Positions 1 through 8,600 of a stretch of DNA of 64,000 bases are shown here, piece after piece. This stretch comes from Halobacteriales archaeon QS_4_66_20. GTDB lineage: Archaea > Halobacteriota > Halobacteria > Halobacteriales > Haloarculaceae. The position numbers and the translations under genes are program-made. Within the stretch, counting starts at the first letter, position 1. Each line of letters opens with the position of its first letter. The notes below the pieces were generated by a model. It had not been told where the DNA came from and did no database searches. It saw only the letters and a list, made by a program, of their open reading frames with translations. The stretch is taken from NCBI GenBank assembly GCA_003021015.1, contig PXRK01000017.1, positions 1 to 64,000 of the forward strand, read 5' to 3'.

Positions 1-25
1 AGGCCATCACACCACGGTGATACCC

Positions 26-457
26 ATGAACGATACCACGCCGCCGCTGCACCCGATGGAGCGCGAACAGCTTCGGGCCGAATCAACCCTCGTCGTGACT
101 GTGAAGTCGTCCAGTGAGTTCCACGACGGCGTCACCGACGGGATCGAGGCGCTCGAACGGAGCGATACGGTGGATTCCACGCCGACGCTCTCGTTCACCA
201 GCTACGACGATCTGATGGAGACGCTGACGCCGCGCGTCCTCGATCTCATCGAAGCCATCCGCCGGGAAGAGCCAGCCAGCATCAACGAAACCGCACGGGT
301 CGTTGACCGGGACGTGAAGAACGTCCACGAGGAACTCAGCCGACTGGCCCAGCTGGGCATCATCTTCTTCGAGGAAGACGGCCAGAGTAAGCGGCCGGTT
401 GTCTGGTTCGACGAACTCGTCATCACCCTCCCGTTCGATCCAGAGGCGACAGTATGA
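26..457 (+). CDS. HVO_A0114-type winged-helix DNA-binding protein (antitoxin-like)
   Basis: A 143-residue protein with an HTH in its C-terminal half: helices around LTPRVLDLIEAIRREEPASI and ARVVDRDVKNVHEELSRLAQ, then a short beta wing (FFEEDGQSKRPVVW). This is the layout of the haloarchaeal HVO_A0114 family, whose members often lie directly downstream of a TumE-like toxin gene and act as its antitoxin/autorepressor (family knowledge). The partner would lie upstream, outside the window. A GTG at 17 is also in frame; ATG 26 is chosen because GTG 17 adds only three residues. Both starts are very close to the window edge, which fits overlap with an upstream gene. The antitoxin role is inferred from the family only. 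Confidence 0.72.
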   Translation: MNDTTPPLHPMEREQLRAESTLVVTVKSSSEFHDGVTDGIEALERSDTVDSTPTLSFTSYDDLMETLTPRVLDLIEAIRREEPASINETARVVDRDVKNVHEELSRLAQLGIIFFEEDGQSKRPVVWFDELVITLPFDPEATV

Positions 458-462
458 CGCGT

Positions 463-511
463 CACAGAGTCACGTCCGGGTGTATATGAGTGAATCACGT
501 CTGGCTGTATA
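463..511 (+). repeat. Two tandem solo right arms of fam2 inverted-repeat elements
   Basis: Immediately after the stop of the HTH gene are two successive fam2 right ends: AGTCACGTCCGGGTGTA ending at 484 and GAATCACGTCTGGCTGTA ending at 509, each followed by TA. The first arm matches the element at 54462-54681, the second the elements at 16781, 44091 and 59288. No left arms are present, so these are remnants. Confidence 0.65.
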
Positions 512-569
512 CGTGTTCATCCCACGATCCAGCCGGTAGTTCGTGTGTGTACGGCCACCACATTCGGCA

Positions 570-577
570 TATATAAG
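570..577 (+). promoter_or_regulatory. TATA box of the BMP/nucleoside transporter operon
   Basis: TATATAAG is centred about 29 bases before ATG 602, the distance expected for an archaeal promoter of a leaderless transcript. It therefore also supports ATG 602 over the in-frame ATG 593 and GTG 545. Confidence 0.6.
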
Positions 578-601
578 AAGGTGTATCTCGCAATGCAACT
601 T

Positions 602-1786
602 ATGACGTGGGACAGGCGCACGTTCATCGCAGGAACTGGGGCAGGAGTAGCCGGCTTGCTCGCCGGTTGTGTCGGCGGCGACGACGGGTCGGGCAACGGC
701 GACGACGGTGGTAACGGCAATGGGAACGGAAACGGCAACGGAAATGGGAACGGCAACGGAAATGGGAACGGCAACGGGAACGGCAACGGAAACGGGAACG
801 GCGACCCGATGCAGGTCGGGATGGTGTACGCGACGGGCGGTCTCGGTGACCAGTCGTTCAACGACATGGCTCACGAAGGGATCCAGCAGGCCCAGGAGGA
901 CCTGGGGCTGGAGTTCCGGAACGCCGAACCCGACGCGCCGGCCGACATAGGCGAACTCCAGCGGAACTTCGCACGGTCGTCGGACCCGGACTTCGGCCTG
1001 ATCTGCTGTATCGGCTTCGTCCAGGAGACGGACCTCGTCGAGAACGCGACGGACTTCCCGGATCAGAACTGGATGATCGTCGACGCGGTCGCCTCGGACG
1101 ACGACGGCCCCCTCGACAACGTGGCGAGCTACGTCTACCGCGAACACGAGGGGTCGTTCCAGGTGGGCGTCCTCGCCGGGATGCTCACGGGCATGGATTA
1201 CAGCCACAGCGGCGGATCGACGAACACGGACGAGCAGATGGTCGGGTTCGTCGGCGGCAAGGAGATCCCGCTCATCGAGCGGTTCGAGGCAGGGTACAGG
1301 GCCGGCGTCCAGCACGTCGACGCCGAGATCGGGTTCACGTCCGCATACGCCGGCGACTGGAACGACCCGGCGACCGGCCAGGAGATCGCCACCGGGATGT
1401 ACGACGACGGCGCCGACATCGTCTACCACGCGGCGGGCGGGACCGGCACCGGCGTGTTCGAGGCAGCCCAGTCGGAAGGCCGGTACGCGATCGGCGTCGA
1501 CAGCGACCAGTCGCGGTCCGCCGCGGAGTTCTCCGACGTGATCGTCGCGTCGATGACCAAGCGGGTCGACACGGCCGTCTACGAGTCTGCGAACAACGCC
1601 GCCAACGACTCCTTTCAGGGCGGACAGATCAACGATCTCGGGCTGGCCGAGGACGGCATCGGCACCGTCATCGGGCAGGACTTCGAAGGCGAACTGCCCG
1701 CGGAGATCACGGACGAACTCGAGACGACCAGACAGTCGATCGTCGACGGCGACATCAGCGTTCCTGACAACCTCGACGACGTGTAG
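602..1786 (+). CDS. BMP-family (PnrA/TmpC-like) substrate-binding lipoprotein of a nucleoside-type ABC transporter
   Basis: A 394-residue extracellular binding protein. The N terminus is a Tat lipoprotein signal: RR at residues 5-6 (DRRTFIAG), a hydrophobic stretch and lipobox LAGC with lipidated Cys23. A Gly/Asp-rich linker follows, then about fifteen Asn-Gly pairs (residues 38-67), then the BMP fold beginning QVGMVYATGGLGDQSFND, which matches the PnrA/BmpA purine-nucleoside-binding family. It is the first gene of a four-gene operon whose ATPase starts 6 bases after its stop. The probable substrate is a nucleoside, from the combination of BMP protein with double ATPase and two permeases; the sequence does not fix the specificity. 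Confidence 0.9.
   Translation: MTWDRRTFIAGTGAGVAGLLAGCVGGDDGSGNGDDGGNGNGNGNGNGNGNGNGNGNGNGNGNGNGNGDPMQVGMVYATGGLGDQSFNDMAHEGIQQAQEDLGLEFRNAEPDAPADIGELQRNFARSSDPDFGLICCIGFVQETDLVENATDFPDQNWMIVDAVASDDDGPLDNVASYVYREHEGSFQVGVLAGMLTGMDYSHSGGSTNTDEQMVGFVGGKEIPLIERFEAGYRAGVQHVDAEIGFTSAYAGDWNDPATGQEIATGMYDDGADIVYHAAGGTGTGVFEAAQSEGRYAIGVDSDQSRSAAEFSDVIVASMTKRVDTAVYESANNAANDSFQGGQINDLGLAEDGIGTVIGQDFEGELPAEITDELETTRQSIVDGDISVPDNLDDV
713..802 (+). repeat. Asn-Gly codon repeat tract inside the BMP lipoprotein gene
   Basis: Ninety bases made only of AAY-GGN codon pairs (about 15), with 18-base near-perfect sub-repeats (aacggcaacggaaatggg occurs twice). It encodes the flexible linker between the lipid anchor and the binding domain. 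Third-base variation among units shows it is not a very recent expansion, but length polymorphism in steps of 6 or 18 bases is plausible. Confidence 0.85.
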
Positions 1787-1792
1787 TCACAA

Positions 1793-3373
1793 ATGATCGA
1801 CCAGAGGGGTGTTCGGGCCGGCGACGAGGGCCGGGAGTCGACGTACGCGGTGAAGATGGACGGCATCACGAAGCGGTTTCCCGGCGTCGTCGCCAACGAC
1901 GACGTTGATTTCGCAGTCGAGCGCGGGACCGTCCACGCGCTGGTCGGCGAGAACGGCGCCGGCAAGACGACGCTGATGAACATCCTCTACGGCCTGTACG
2001 AACCCACCGAGGGGACCGTCCACGTCGACGGCGTCCCGCGCGAGTTCGACTCGCCGCGCGACGCGATGGACGCCGGGATCGGGATGATCCACCAGCACTT
2101 CATGCTGATCGAGCCGATGACCGTCGCGGAGAACGTCGTCCTCGGCGCGGAGCCGACAAAACTGTTCGGCCTGCTCACGGACGAGGACGCCGCCGTCGAG
2201 GTGACCCGCGACCTCGCCGAGCGGTACGGGTTCGACATCGATCCGACCGACAGGATCCGCGAGACGAGCGTCGGCGAGCAACAGCGCGTGGAGATCCTCA
2301 AAGCCCTCTACAGGGGAGCCGAGACGCTCATCCTGGACGAGCCGACGGCGGTGCTCACCCCCCAGGAGGTCGAGGGGCTGTACGGGATGTTCGACGAGCT
2401 GCTCGGCGAGGGCAAGACGATCATCTTCATCACGCACAAACTCGGCGAGGCGCTGCGGGCGGCCGACCGGATCAGCGTCCTCCGCGACGGGGAACTCATC
2501 GCGACGGTGCAGGCCGGGGAGACGACCCGGGAGGAGCTCGCGAGCATGATGGTCGGGCGGGACGTGCTGTTCGACGTCTCCAGCAAGGCAGTCGAACTCG
2601 GCGATACGACGCTGGCGGTCGAGGACCTCGTTGTCGACGACGACCGGGGGATCAGGGCGGTCGACAGCGTCTCCTTTTCGATCGACGACGGCGAGGTGTT
2701 CGGCGTCGCGGGCGTCGACGGGAACGGGCAGGCGGAACTGGTGGAGGCGCTCACCGGGCTCCGGTCCGCGGAGTCCGGCGCGATCACCTTCGACGGGGCG
2801 GACGTGACGGACCACTCCCGGCGCCAGCGGATCGCCGACGGCATGTCCTACGTCGCCGAGGACCGCCAGCACCGGAGCCTCGTGATGGAGTACGACCTCC
2901 TCCGGAACGGGTTGCTCGGCTGTCAGCGGCTGCCGGCGTTCTCGAACGGGCCGCTGGTCGACTGGGAGGCGACCGGCCAGTACGTCGACGACGTGCTGGA
3001 GCAGTACGACGTCCGGCCGCCCGACAGGAGCGCCCTGGCCCGGTCGCTGTCCGGCGGCAACCAGCAGAAGTTCGTCGTCGGCCGGGAGTTCGAGCGCGAC
3101 CCGTCGCTCGTGGTCGCCGCACAGCCCACGCGGGGCGTCGACATCGGGAGCATCGAGTTCATCCACAACCGGCTGCTCGACCTCCGGGCCGAGGGGGCGG
3201 CGATCCTGCTCGTCTCCTCGAAACTGGAGGAGGTACAGCGCCTTTCGGACCGGATGGCCGTGATGTACGACGGCCGGTTCATGGACGTCGTCGACCCCGA
3301 CGAGGTGACCGAAGAGGAGGTCGGCCTGCTGATGGCCGGCGAACAGCCCGATGGGGGCGCCGGTGACCGATGA
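1793..3373 (+). CDS. Nucleoside-type ABC transporter, double ATP-binding subunit
   Basis: A 526-residue protein with two fused ABC ATPase domains, as in YufO/RbsA-like importers. Domain 1 (about residues 18-260) has Walker A GENGAGKT at 52-59, signature SVGEQQR and Walker B ILDEPTAVLT. Domain 2 (about 275-510) has the degenerate P-loop GVDGNGQAEL typical of this class and signature LSGGNQQK. It energises the two permeases that follow; its stop overlaps the start of the first permease by 4 bases (ATGA), suggesting translational coupling. Expected at the inner face of the membrane, powering import of the ligand bound by the BMP lipoprotein. Confidence 0.92.
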   Translation: MIDQRGVRAGDEGRESTYAVKMDGITKRFPGVVANDDVDFAVERGTVHALVGENGAGKTTLMNILYGLYEPTEGTVHVDGVPREFDSPRDAMDAGIGMIHQHFMLIEPMTVAENVVLGAEPTKLFGLLTDEDAAVEVTRDLAERYGFDIDPTDRIRETSVGEQQRVEILKALYRGAETLILDEPTAVLTPQEVEGLYGMFDELLGEGKTIIFITHKLGEALRAADRISVLRDGELIATVQAGETTREELASMMVGRDVLFDVSSKAVELGDTTLAVEDLVVDDDRGIRAVDSVSFSIDDGEVFGVAGVDGNGQAELVEALTGLRSAESGAITFDGADVTDHSRRQRIADGMSYVAEDRQHRSLVMEYDLLRNGLLGCQRLPAFSNGPLVDWEATGQYVDDVLEQYDVRPPDRSALARSLSGGNQQKFVVGREFERDPSLVVAAQPTRGVDIGSIEFIHNRLLDLRAEGAAILLVSSKLEEVQRLSDRMAVMYDGRFMDVVDPDEVTEEEVGLLMAGEQPDGGAGDR

Positions 3374-4539
3374 GCGGACAGGACCCGGGCGGGCTGCTGG
3401 ACCGCCTCGTCGACGCGACTGTGATCGAACGGATCGTGATCAGCGTCGCCTCGCTGCTGTTCGCGGTCGTCGTCGGCGGCGTCATCGTCACCGTCTCCGG
3501 GACGGTCGCTACGTGTCGGGAGCCGGCGTTCGTCCTCGCCGACCGGGAGTTCTGCTACGACCCGATCGAACTGTACCGGACGCTGTTCGACGGCGCGTTC
3601 GGCTCGCTGATCAATCTCGGCCTGACGCTGCAGGAGACGAGCATCCTGCTATTCACGGGGCTGTCCGTCGCCGTGGCGTTCCGCGCGGGCCTGTTCAACA
3701 TCGGAACCCAGGGCCAGATGGTCCTCGGTGCCCTCGGAAGCGCGCTGACCATCGGCTGGGTCGCGCCGTCACTCCCCGGGAACATCGCCGGGACGCTCGT
3801 GATCGTCCCGCTCGCCGTGCTCGTCGCGACGGTCGTCGGCGGGCTGTACGGCGCACTGCCCGGCGTGATGAAGGCCTACGCCGACGCACACGAGGTCATC
3901 ACGACGATCATGCTCAACTTCGTCGCAATGGGGGTCGCGTTCTACCTCGTCCGCAACCACGTCGGGGACATGACGACCGACTCCGTGCAGACGACGCCGA
4001 TCCCGGAGTTCGCCCGCCTCTCGCCGACGATCGACGGCACGCGGTTTTCGGTGCTGGTGCTTTTGTTCGGGCTGCTCGCGGCGGCCCTGATCTACCTGCT
4101 GTACGAGCGGACGGTCGTCGGGTACGACCTCCGGACCAGCGGGCTCGCGCCGGAGGCAGCCGACTACGGCGGCGTCGACGCCAAGCGCAACATCGTCGGG
4201 AGTATGTCGCTGTCAGGGGCGCTTGGCGGGATCGCCGGCGCGATGTACGTGCTGATGGTCCACTACCGCTGGGAGACGGACATGCCGGCGCTCGGGTTCG
4301 ACGGGATCGCCGTCTCCATCCTGGCGGGGAACAACCCGCTGGGCGTGATCCCGGCGGCGCTTTTGTTCGGCGCGCTGAAGGGCGGGAGCCTGCAGATCGA
4401 CTTCGCGCTTGGCATCCCGCCCGAACTCGTGGAGGTGCTGCGGGGGTTCATCATCCTGTTCGTCGCGATGCCGGAGTTTTTCCGCATGATCGGGAACTAC
4501 GCCGGCTACGGCACCGAGGGCGGTGAGACCGATGGCTGA
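3370..4539 (+). CDS. Nucleoside-type ABC transporter permease 1 (BPD_transp_2 family)
   Basis: A 389-residue membrane protein. After one N-terminal membrane segment and a short extracytoplasmic part containing two Cys (ATCREP..REFCYD), the conserved permease core starts near residue 85, with motifs FNIGTQGQMV and VLAGNNP-like ILAGNNPLGVIP that are characteristic of YufP/NupB-type permeases. About eight to nine hydrophobic segments are visible. It overlaps the ATPase by 4 bases and permease 2 by 8 bases, so all four genes form one operon. It makes half of the membrane channel. Confidence 0.9.
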   Translation: MSGQDPGGLLDRLVDATVIERIVISVASLLFAVVVGGVIVTVSGTVATCREPAFVLADREFCYDPIELYRTLFDGAFGSLINLGLTLQETSILLFTGLSVAVAFRAGLFNIGTQGQMVLGALGSALTIGWVAPSLPGNIAGTLVIVPLAVLVATVVGGLYGALPGVMKAYADAHEVITTIMLNFVAMGVAFYLVRNHVGDMTTDSVQTTPIPEFARLSPTIDGTRFSVLVLLFGLLAAALIYLLYERTVVGYDLRTSGLAPEAADYGGVDAKRNIVGSMSLSGALGGIAGAMYVLMVHYRWETDMPALGFDGIAVSILAGNNPLGVIPAALLFGALKGGSLQIDFALGIPPELVEVLRGFIILFVAMPEFFRMIGNYAGYGTEGGETDG

Positions 4540-5587
4540 TCAGCGGACCGTTCGCCGCACCGCCGGGATCGTCGCCGGACTGCTCATCGCGCTGGTGTTC
4601 CTCCTCGTCATCGTTCCGGGCGCCCTCGCCATCGGGCTGAAGCTACTCGGAATCATCGACGCGTCGTACGCCCGGTCGGCACTCCGGCTGACAGTCCCGA
4701 TCGCCTTCGCGGGGATGGGCGGTATCTTCGCGGAGAAGTCCGGCGTCATCAACATCGGGCTCGAGGGGCTGTTGATCATCTCGGCGTTCTCGGCGATCGC
4801 AGTCATGTGGTTCATCGGCGGCGGCGGAACCGGTGCCAGGATGATTGCCCTGTTCGGCGGCGTGCTCGCTAGCCTGGTCGTGACGCTTTTGTTCGCGATC
4901 ATCTGTATCGAGTTCAAGGCCGACCAGATCATCGCTGGCCTCGCTGTGTGGCTGATCGCGCTCGGCTTCGCCCCGTTCGGGAGCATCGTCATCTGGGAAA
5001 CGGTCAACAGCGACAGCGTCGGCTCGTTCGACTCGCTTGCGATGCCGCTGCTTTCTGACGTGCCGTACGTCGGCGATGTGCTGTTCACCGCGACGCCGCC
5101 GGTGTTTCTGATGCTGGCCGCCGTGCCGTTCTCCTGGTACCTGCTCAACCGGACGGCGTTCGGGAAACACCTGCAGGCGAGCGGCGAGGACCCCAGAACG
5201 CTGGACACCGCGGGCGTCAGCGTCCGGAAGGTGCGGTACATGGGCGTGCTTCTCTCCGGCCTGTACTGCGGCATCGGCGGGGCCGGGCTGGCGCTGAACG
5301 CCGGCCAGTTCGCCGGCGGCGGCGAAACGATCACGAGCGGCCGCGGCTGGATCGGCCTCACGACGTACCTGATCGCCAACTACAACCCCGTCGGCGCGTT
5401 CCTGGCGTCGTTCGGCTTCGCCGGCCTCGACGCGCTCCAGCTCCAGATCCAGGGCGTTCCCGGCGTCGAACTGTCGTCGACCCTTATCGAGATTATCCCG
5501 TACGTGGCTGTGCTCGTCGTCCTCGCCTTCGTGGGCAAAACCAGGATGCCGGAGTCCGCCGGGGAACACTACGAATCCGAGGAGTGA
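4532..5587 (+). CDS. Nucleoside-type ABC transporter permease 2 (BPD_transp_2 family)
   Basis: A 351-residue hydrophobic protein with the second-permease signature: GGIFAEKSGVINIGLEGLLI near the N terminus, ADQIIAGLAVWLIALG in the middle and GRGWIGLTTYLIANYNPVGA near the end. It pairs with the preceding permease, as YufQ/NupC pairs with YufP/NupB. ATG 4532 is preferred to GTG 4523; both overlap the end of permease 1. Its stop is 32 bases from the end of the convergent protease gene, so the two transcripts meet here. Confidence 0.88.
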   Translation: MADQRTVRRTAGIVAGLLIALVFLLVIVPGALAIGLKLLGIIDASYARSALRLTVPIAFAGMGGIFAEKSGVINIGLEGLLIISAFSAIAVMWFIGGGGTGARMIALFGGVLASLVVTLLFAIICIEFKADQIIAGLAVWLIALGFAPFGSIVIWETVNSDSVGSFDSLAMPLLSDVPYVGDVLFTATPPVFLMLAAVPFSWYLLNRTAFGKHLQASGEDPRTLDTAGVSVRKVRYMGVLLSGLYCGIGGAGLALNAGQFAGGGETITSGRGWIGLTTYLIANYNPVGAFLASFGFAGLDALQLQIQGVPGVELSSTLIEIIPYVAVLVVLAFVGKTRMPESAGEHYESEE

Positions 5588-5619
5588 TCGACCGTGGCAG
5601 CAACGGCGGGAACGGTCGA

Positions 5620-8600
5620 CTACGCTCCCGCGTGGACCCACTCGCAGTTCCCCTGGTCGACCTCCAGGTGCGCGGACGCTTGGTGGCCGTGGCAGGCCTG
5701 TCGCGCGATTTCGATGATCCGTTCGATGTCGCGTTCGCCGAGTCTGATCCCGAGCTCGTCGGCCTCCTCGTGGAGGGTCTCGTTGACCGCTTCCCAAATA
5801 GCGACGGGATCGTCGGTTTCGGCAGCCTCGTCGGCTGCCGCGTCGAGAGTGGCGTTGACGAGGTGTTCGACCGTCTCGTGGTCCATCCGTCCCTGTTCGA
5901 GCGCAGCGACCCGCTCGGTCGCATCGGTCGTCTGGACGATTTTCTCGGGGAGGTAACTCGCTTCGGTGAGGTTCGTGTCAGTACCGGTCAGGGACGGCCG
6001 TTCGAGGCCGAGCTGTTCGTGGAGCTCGTAGACTGTCGGGTTCGCAGAGAGCCTGAACTCGAGCGGCACGGGACGCTGGGCGTCCACGACGTAGCCGGCG
6101 AAGGGACTCACCTCGTCCTCCGCGGCGTCAGGTCCAAGCTGCCCGGTCGGCTGAATGGCCACCTGTTTCTCCAGGGTGACGGCGTCGGACGGCGTCGCGA
6201 ATGCCGCGTCGGGCTCGTCGTACAACGGCGCTGCGACGACGTTCTGTCCCCGATCCAGCGAGATCGGCGGTTTCCCAGGCCCCGCCGGCGGGTTCTTGCC
6301 GGATTCGGCCTGGAAGTTCGCGACGAGAGTCGTGTTCTCCTCCGGCGTTACCCGGAGGACGTCGAGCGGGTCAAGCTGAACGCCGGACCCGACGTCGACC
6401 GGCTCCCAGTCACCGCGCTGCTTGTCGTACATCTCGACGGTGCCCTCGAACGCCGACCCCAGTATCTCCGCGACGGTCTGGTCGGTTGGCCCGGGGATCC
6501 CGACCGCCTGGGTCTCGTTGGCAGCCAGCTCGAGGTGCGTCGCCAGCTCGGTCGTCTCGTCGGCATCGGTCGCGACGTCCGCCGGCGGAGCCGTCAGGAA
6601 CGGATCGTACCGGTTGACGGCAGCCGGATCGGGACCGCGTTCACCGAAGTAGTTCAGCCGGAGGTCCGGATCGAATTCGGGCGGGTCCCCGAAGTAGCTA
6701 ATAGTGTCCTTCTCGAATACGGTGTCGCTCGCCGAGAAATCGTTGTACCGGACCTCGACGGTCGGGTCGGTCTTGTCCACAACCCGGAGTCCGGTTTCGG
6801 CCTCGACGTGGTTCTCCGTCACCCGGGCGGTGTTGAAGTCCTGAACGCGGATGGCACCGAGAATCTCGATGCCAGTCCCGCTGTTCAGGACGTCGTTGTT
6901 CCGGACCTCGAACTGCCGCACGCCGTTGTTGATGACAATGCCGGCCTGGCTGTCGTTGAACGTGCTGTTCTCGAGCGTCGTGTTCCACGCGAAGCCGCCG
7001 ACGAAGCCGCCGTCACACTCGGGCGCGAAGAAGCCCTCATCACCCTCGCAGCCCTCCACGGTGACGTTAGTGTAGGTGACGCCGGTGCCCCACACGTGGT
7101 CGATACCGGTGGCGTCGGTCGTAAAGAAGCCTTCGCCAGCCGGTTTGAGGTTCCGGAACTCGGTATCGGATACCTCGAGGCCGTCGTAGGTGCCGTAGCC
7201 GCCGAAGAAGCCAGTCTCACCGACCACCATTCCGACCGGCCCGTCGGCGACGGTGACGCCGGTGATGGTCGTGTCCCTGGCGTCCACGAACAGCCCCTCC
7301 CGGAAATTGGAGTTCGCGAGGGCGATGCCCGTGCCGGCTTCGTAGATCTCGACGTCTCGGATCGTTGTCTCCCGGGTGTTCCCCCGGAGTTCGATCCCGT
7401 AATAGTCCCCGATGTTGGAGCCCCTGTCAGCGAGCTCCTCGGCTTCGTGATCGATCGTCAATCCGTCGACGGTCACTCCGGGCTGTTCGATCCGGAGCAC
7501 TGCCTCCCACTGTTTGGCATCTTTGCCCGGTTCCAGGACGGGGTCAGCACCGGGCGCGGCGGCGAGCGTTACGCCGGGCTGGTCGACGATCAACTGGCCT
7601 TTGTAGGTGCCGTTCGCGACGTGGACCGTCGCGCCCGGGAGGAGCATCGCGTTCGCCTCGTCCAATCCATCGACGTCCTCGCCGACGACGAGCGGCGGCT
7701 CGTACACCGCCGTCGTCCCCGTGAGGACGGTCAGCGGATGCTCCGCGCCAGCGGTCTCGACGGTCGTCTTGAGCGCCACTGCGCCGGCCTCGTCGGCCTC
7801 GACGGCGACCGTCACCTCGCCGTCCCGCTCGTCGAACTCGACGGTTTCGTCGAAGCCGACCGTCTCACCGTCGACCGAGAGGGTCAGCTCGTCCGCCGAG
7901 AGCGTCGACCGCTCGGCGACAGCGACGGAGAGCGATTCGAGGTCCGACACCTCGAACGTTGCCTCGACCGATTCGTCGGGGTCGACGCGGTCGGGCGGGG
8001 CGCGCTCGAGGGTTGCCTGCGGTTCCTGGCCCAGATACTGGACGGAGTTGACGAGCACATCGTCGGCGGCGTCGGTGAACTGGTCGTTCTCGGCCTTGAA
8101 ATACCGCCCCATCGACGCAGCGAGGACGGTCCGGGTCTTCTCGTCGATCGCGAGGCCCGGGCCTTTCACGCCAGCGTCGATCGTGTACCCGCCCTCGGGC
8201 AGGTTCACGCCAGCGAGCGTCTGTCCCGAGAACTCCTCGAAGGTCGTGTACTCGATCCTCCGATCGCGTTCCTGGATGGTGACGTTCTCGCCCGGTTCTG
8301 CGACGCCGTCGAGGATCGGGTGCGCCCGATCGACGCTGTACTGCAGGAAGTCGGTGGCGAACGTTTTATCCGACTTCGTGCGCTTGGGATCGTTCGTCGC
8401 CCGTGACAGCTGCGTGATCGCGTTGCTCGTGTCCGGCCGAGTGAACAGCAGTTGCGGCTGCTGATCGAGGTAGACGACCCCGGTTCCGGGGTCGGACGTG
8501 GCCTCGTGGAAGTCACCGGCGAGTTCCTCCCCGGATCCGAAGTTCTGGACGACGAACACGTCGTACTCGTCGGTCACGTCGAGGAGGTCCTCGGAACTGA

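Noticed and set aside
5584-8406. Long plus-strand open frame (940 codons) opposite the protease gene
   Set aside because: It is antisense to a protein with clear domains and catalytic motifs; the frame is open because of GC bias and its translation is rich in Arg, Val and Gly with no family features.
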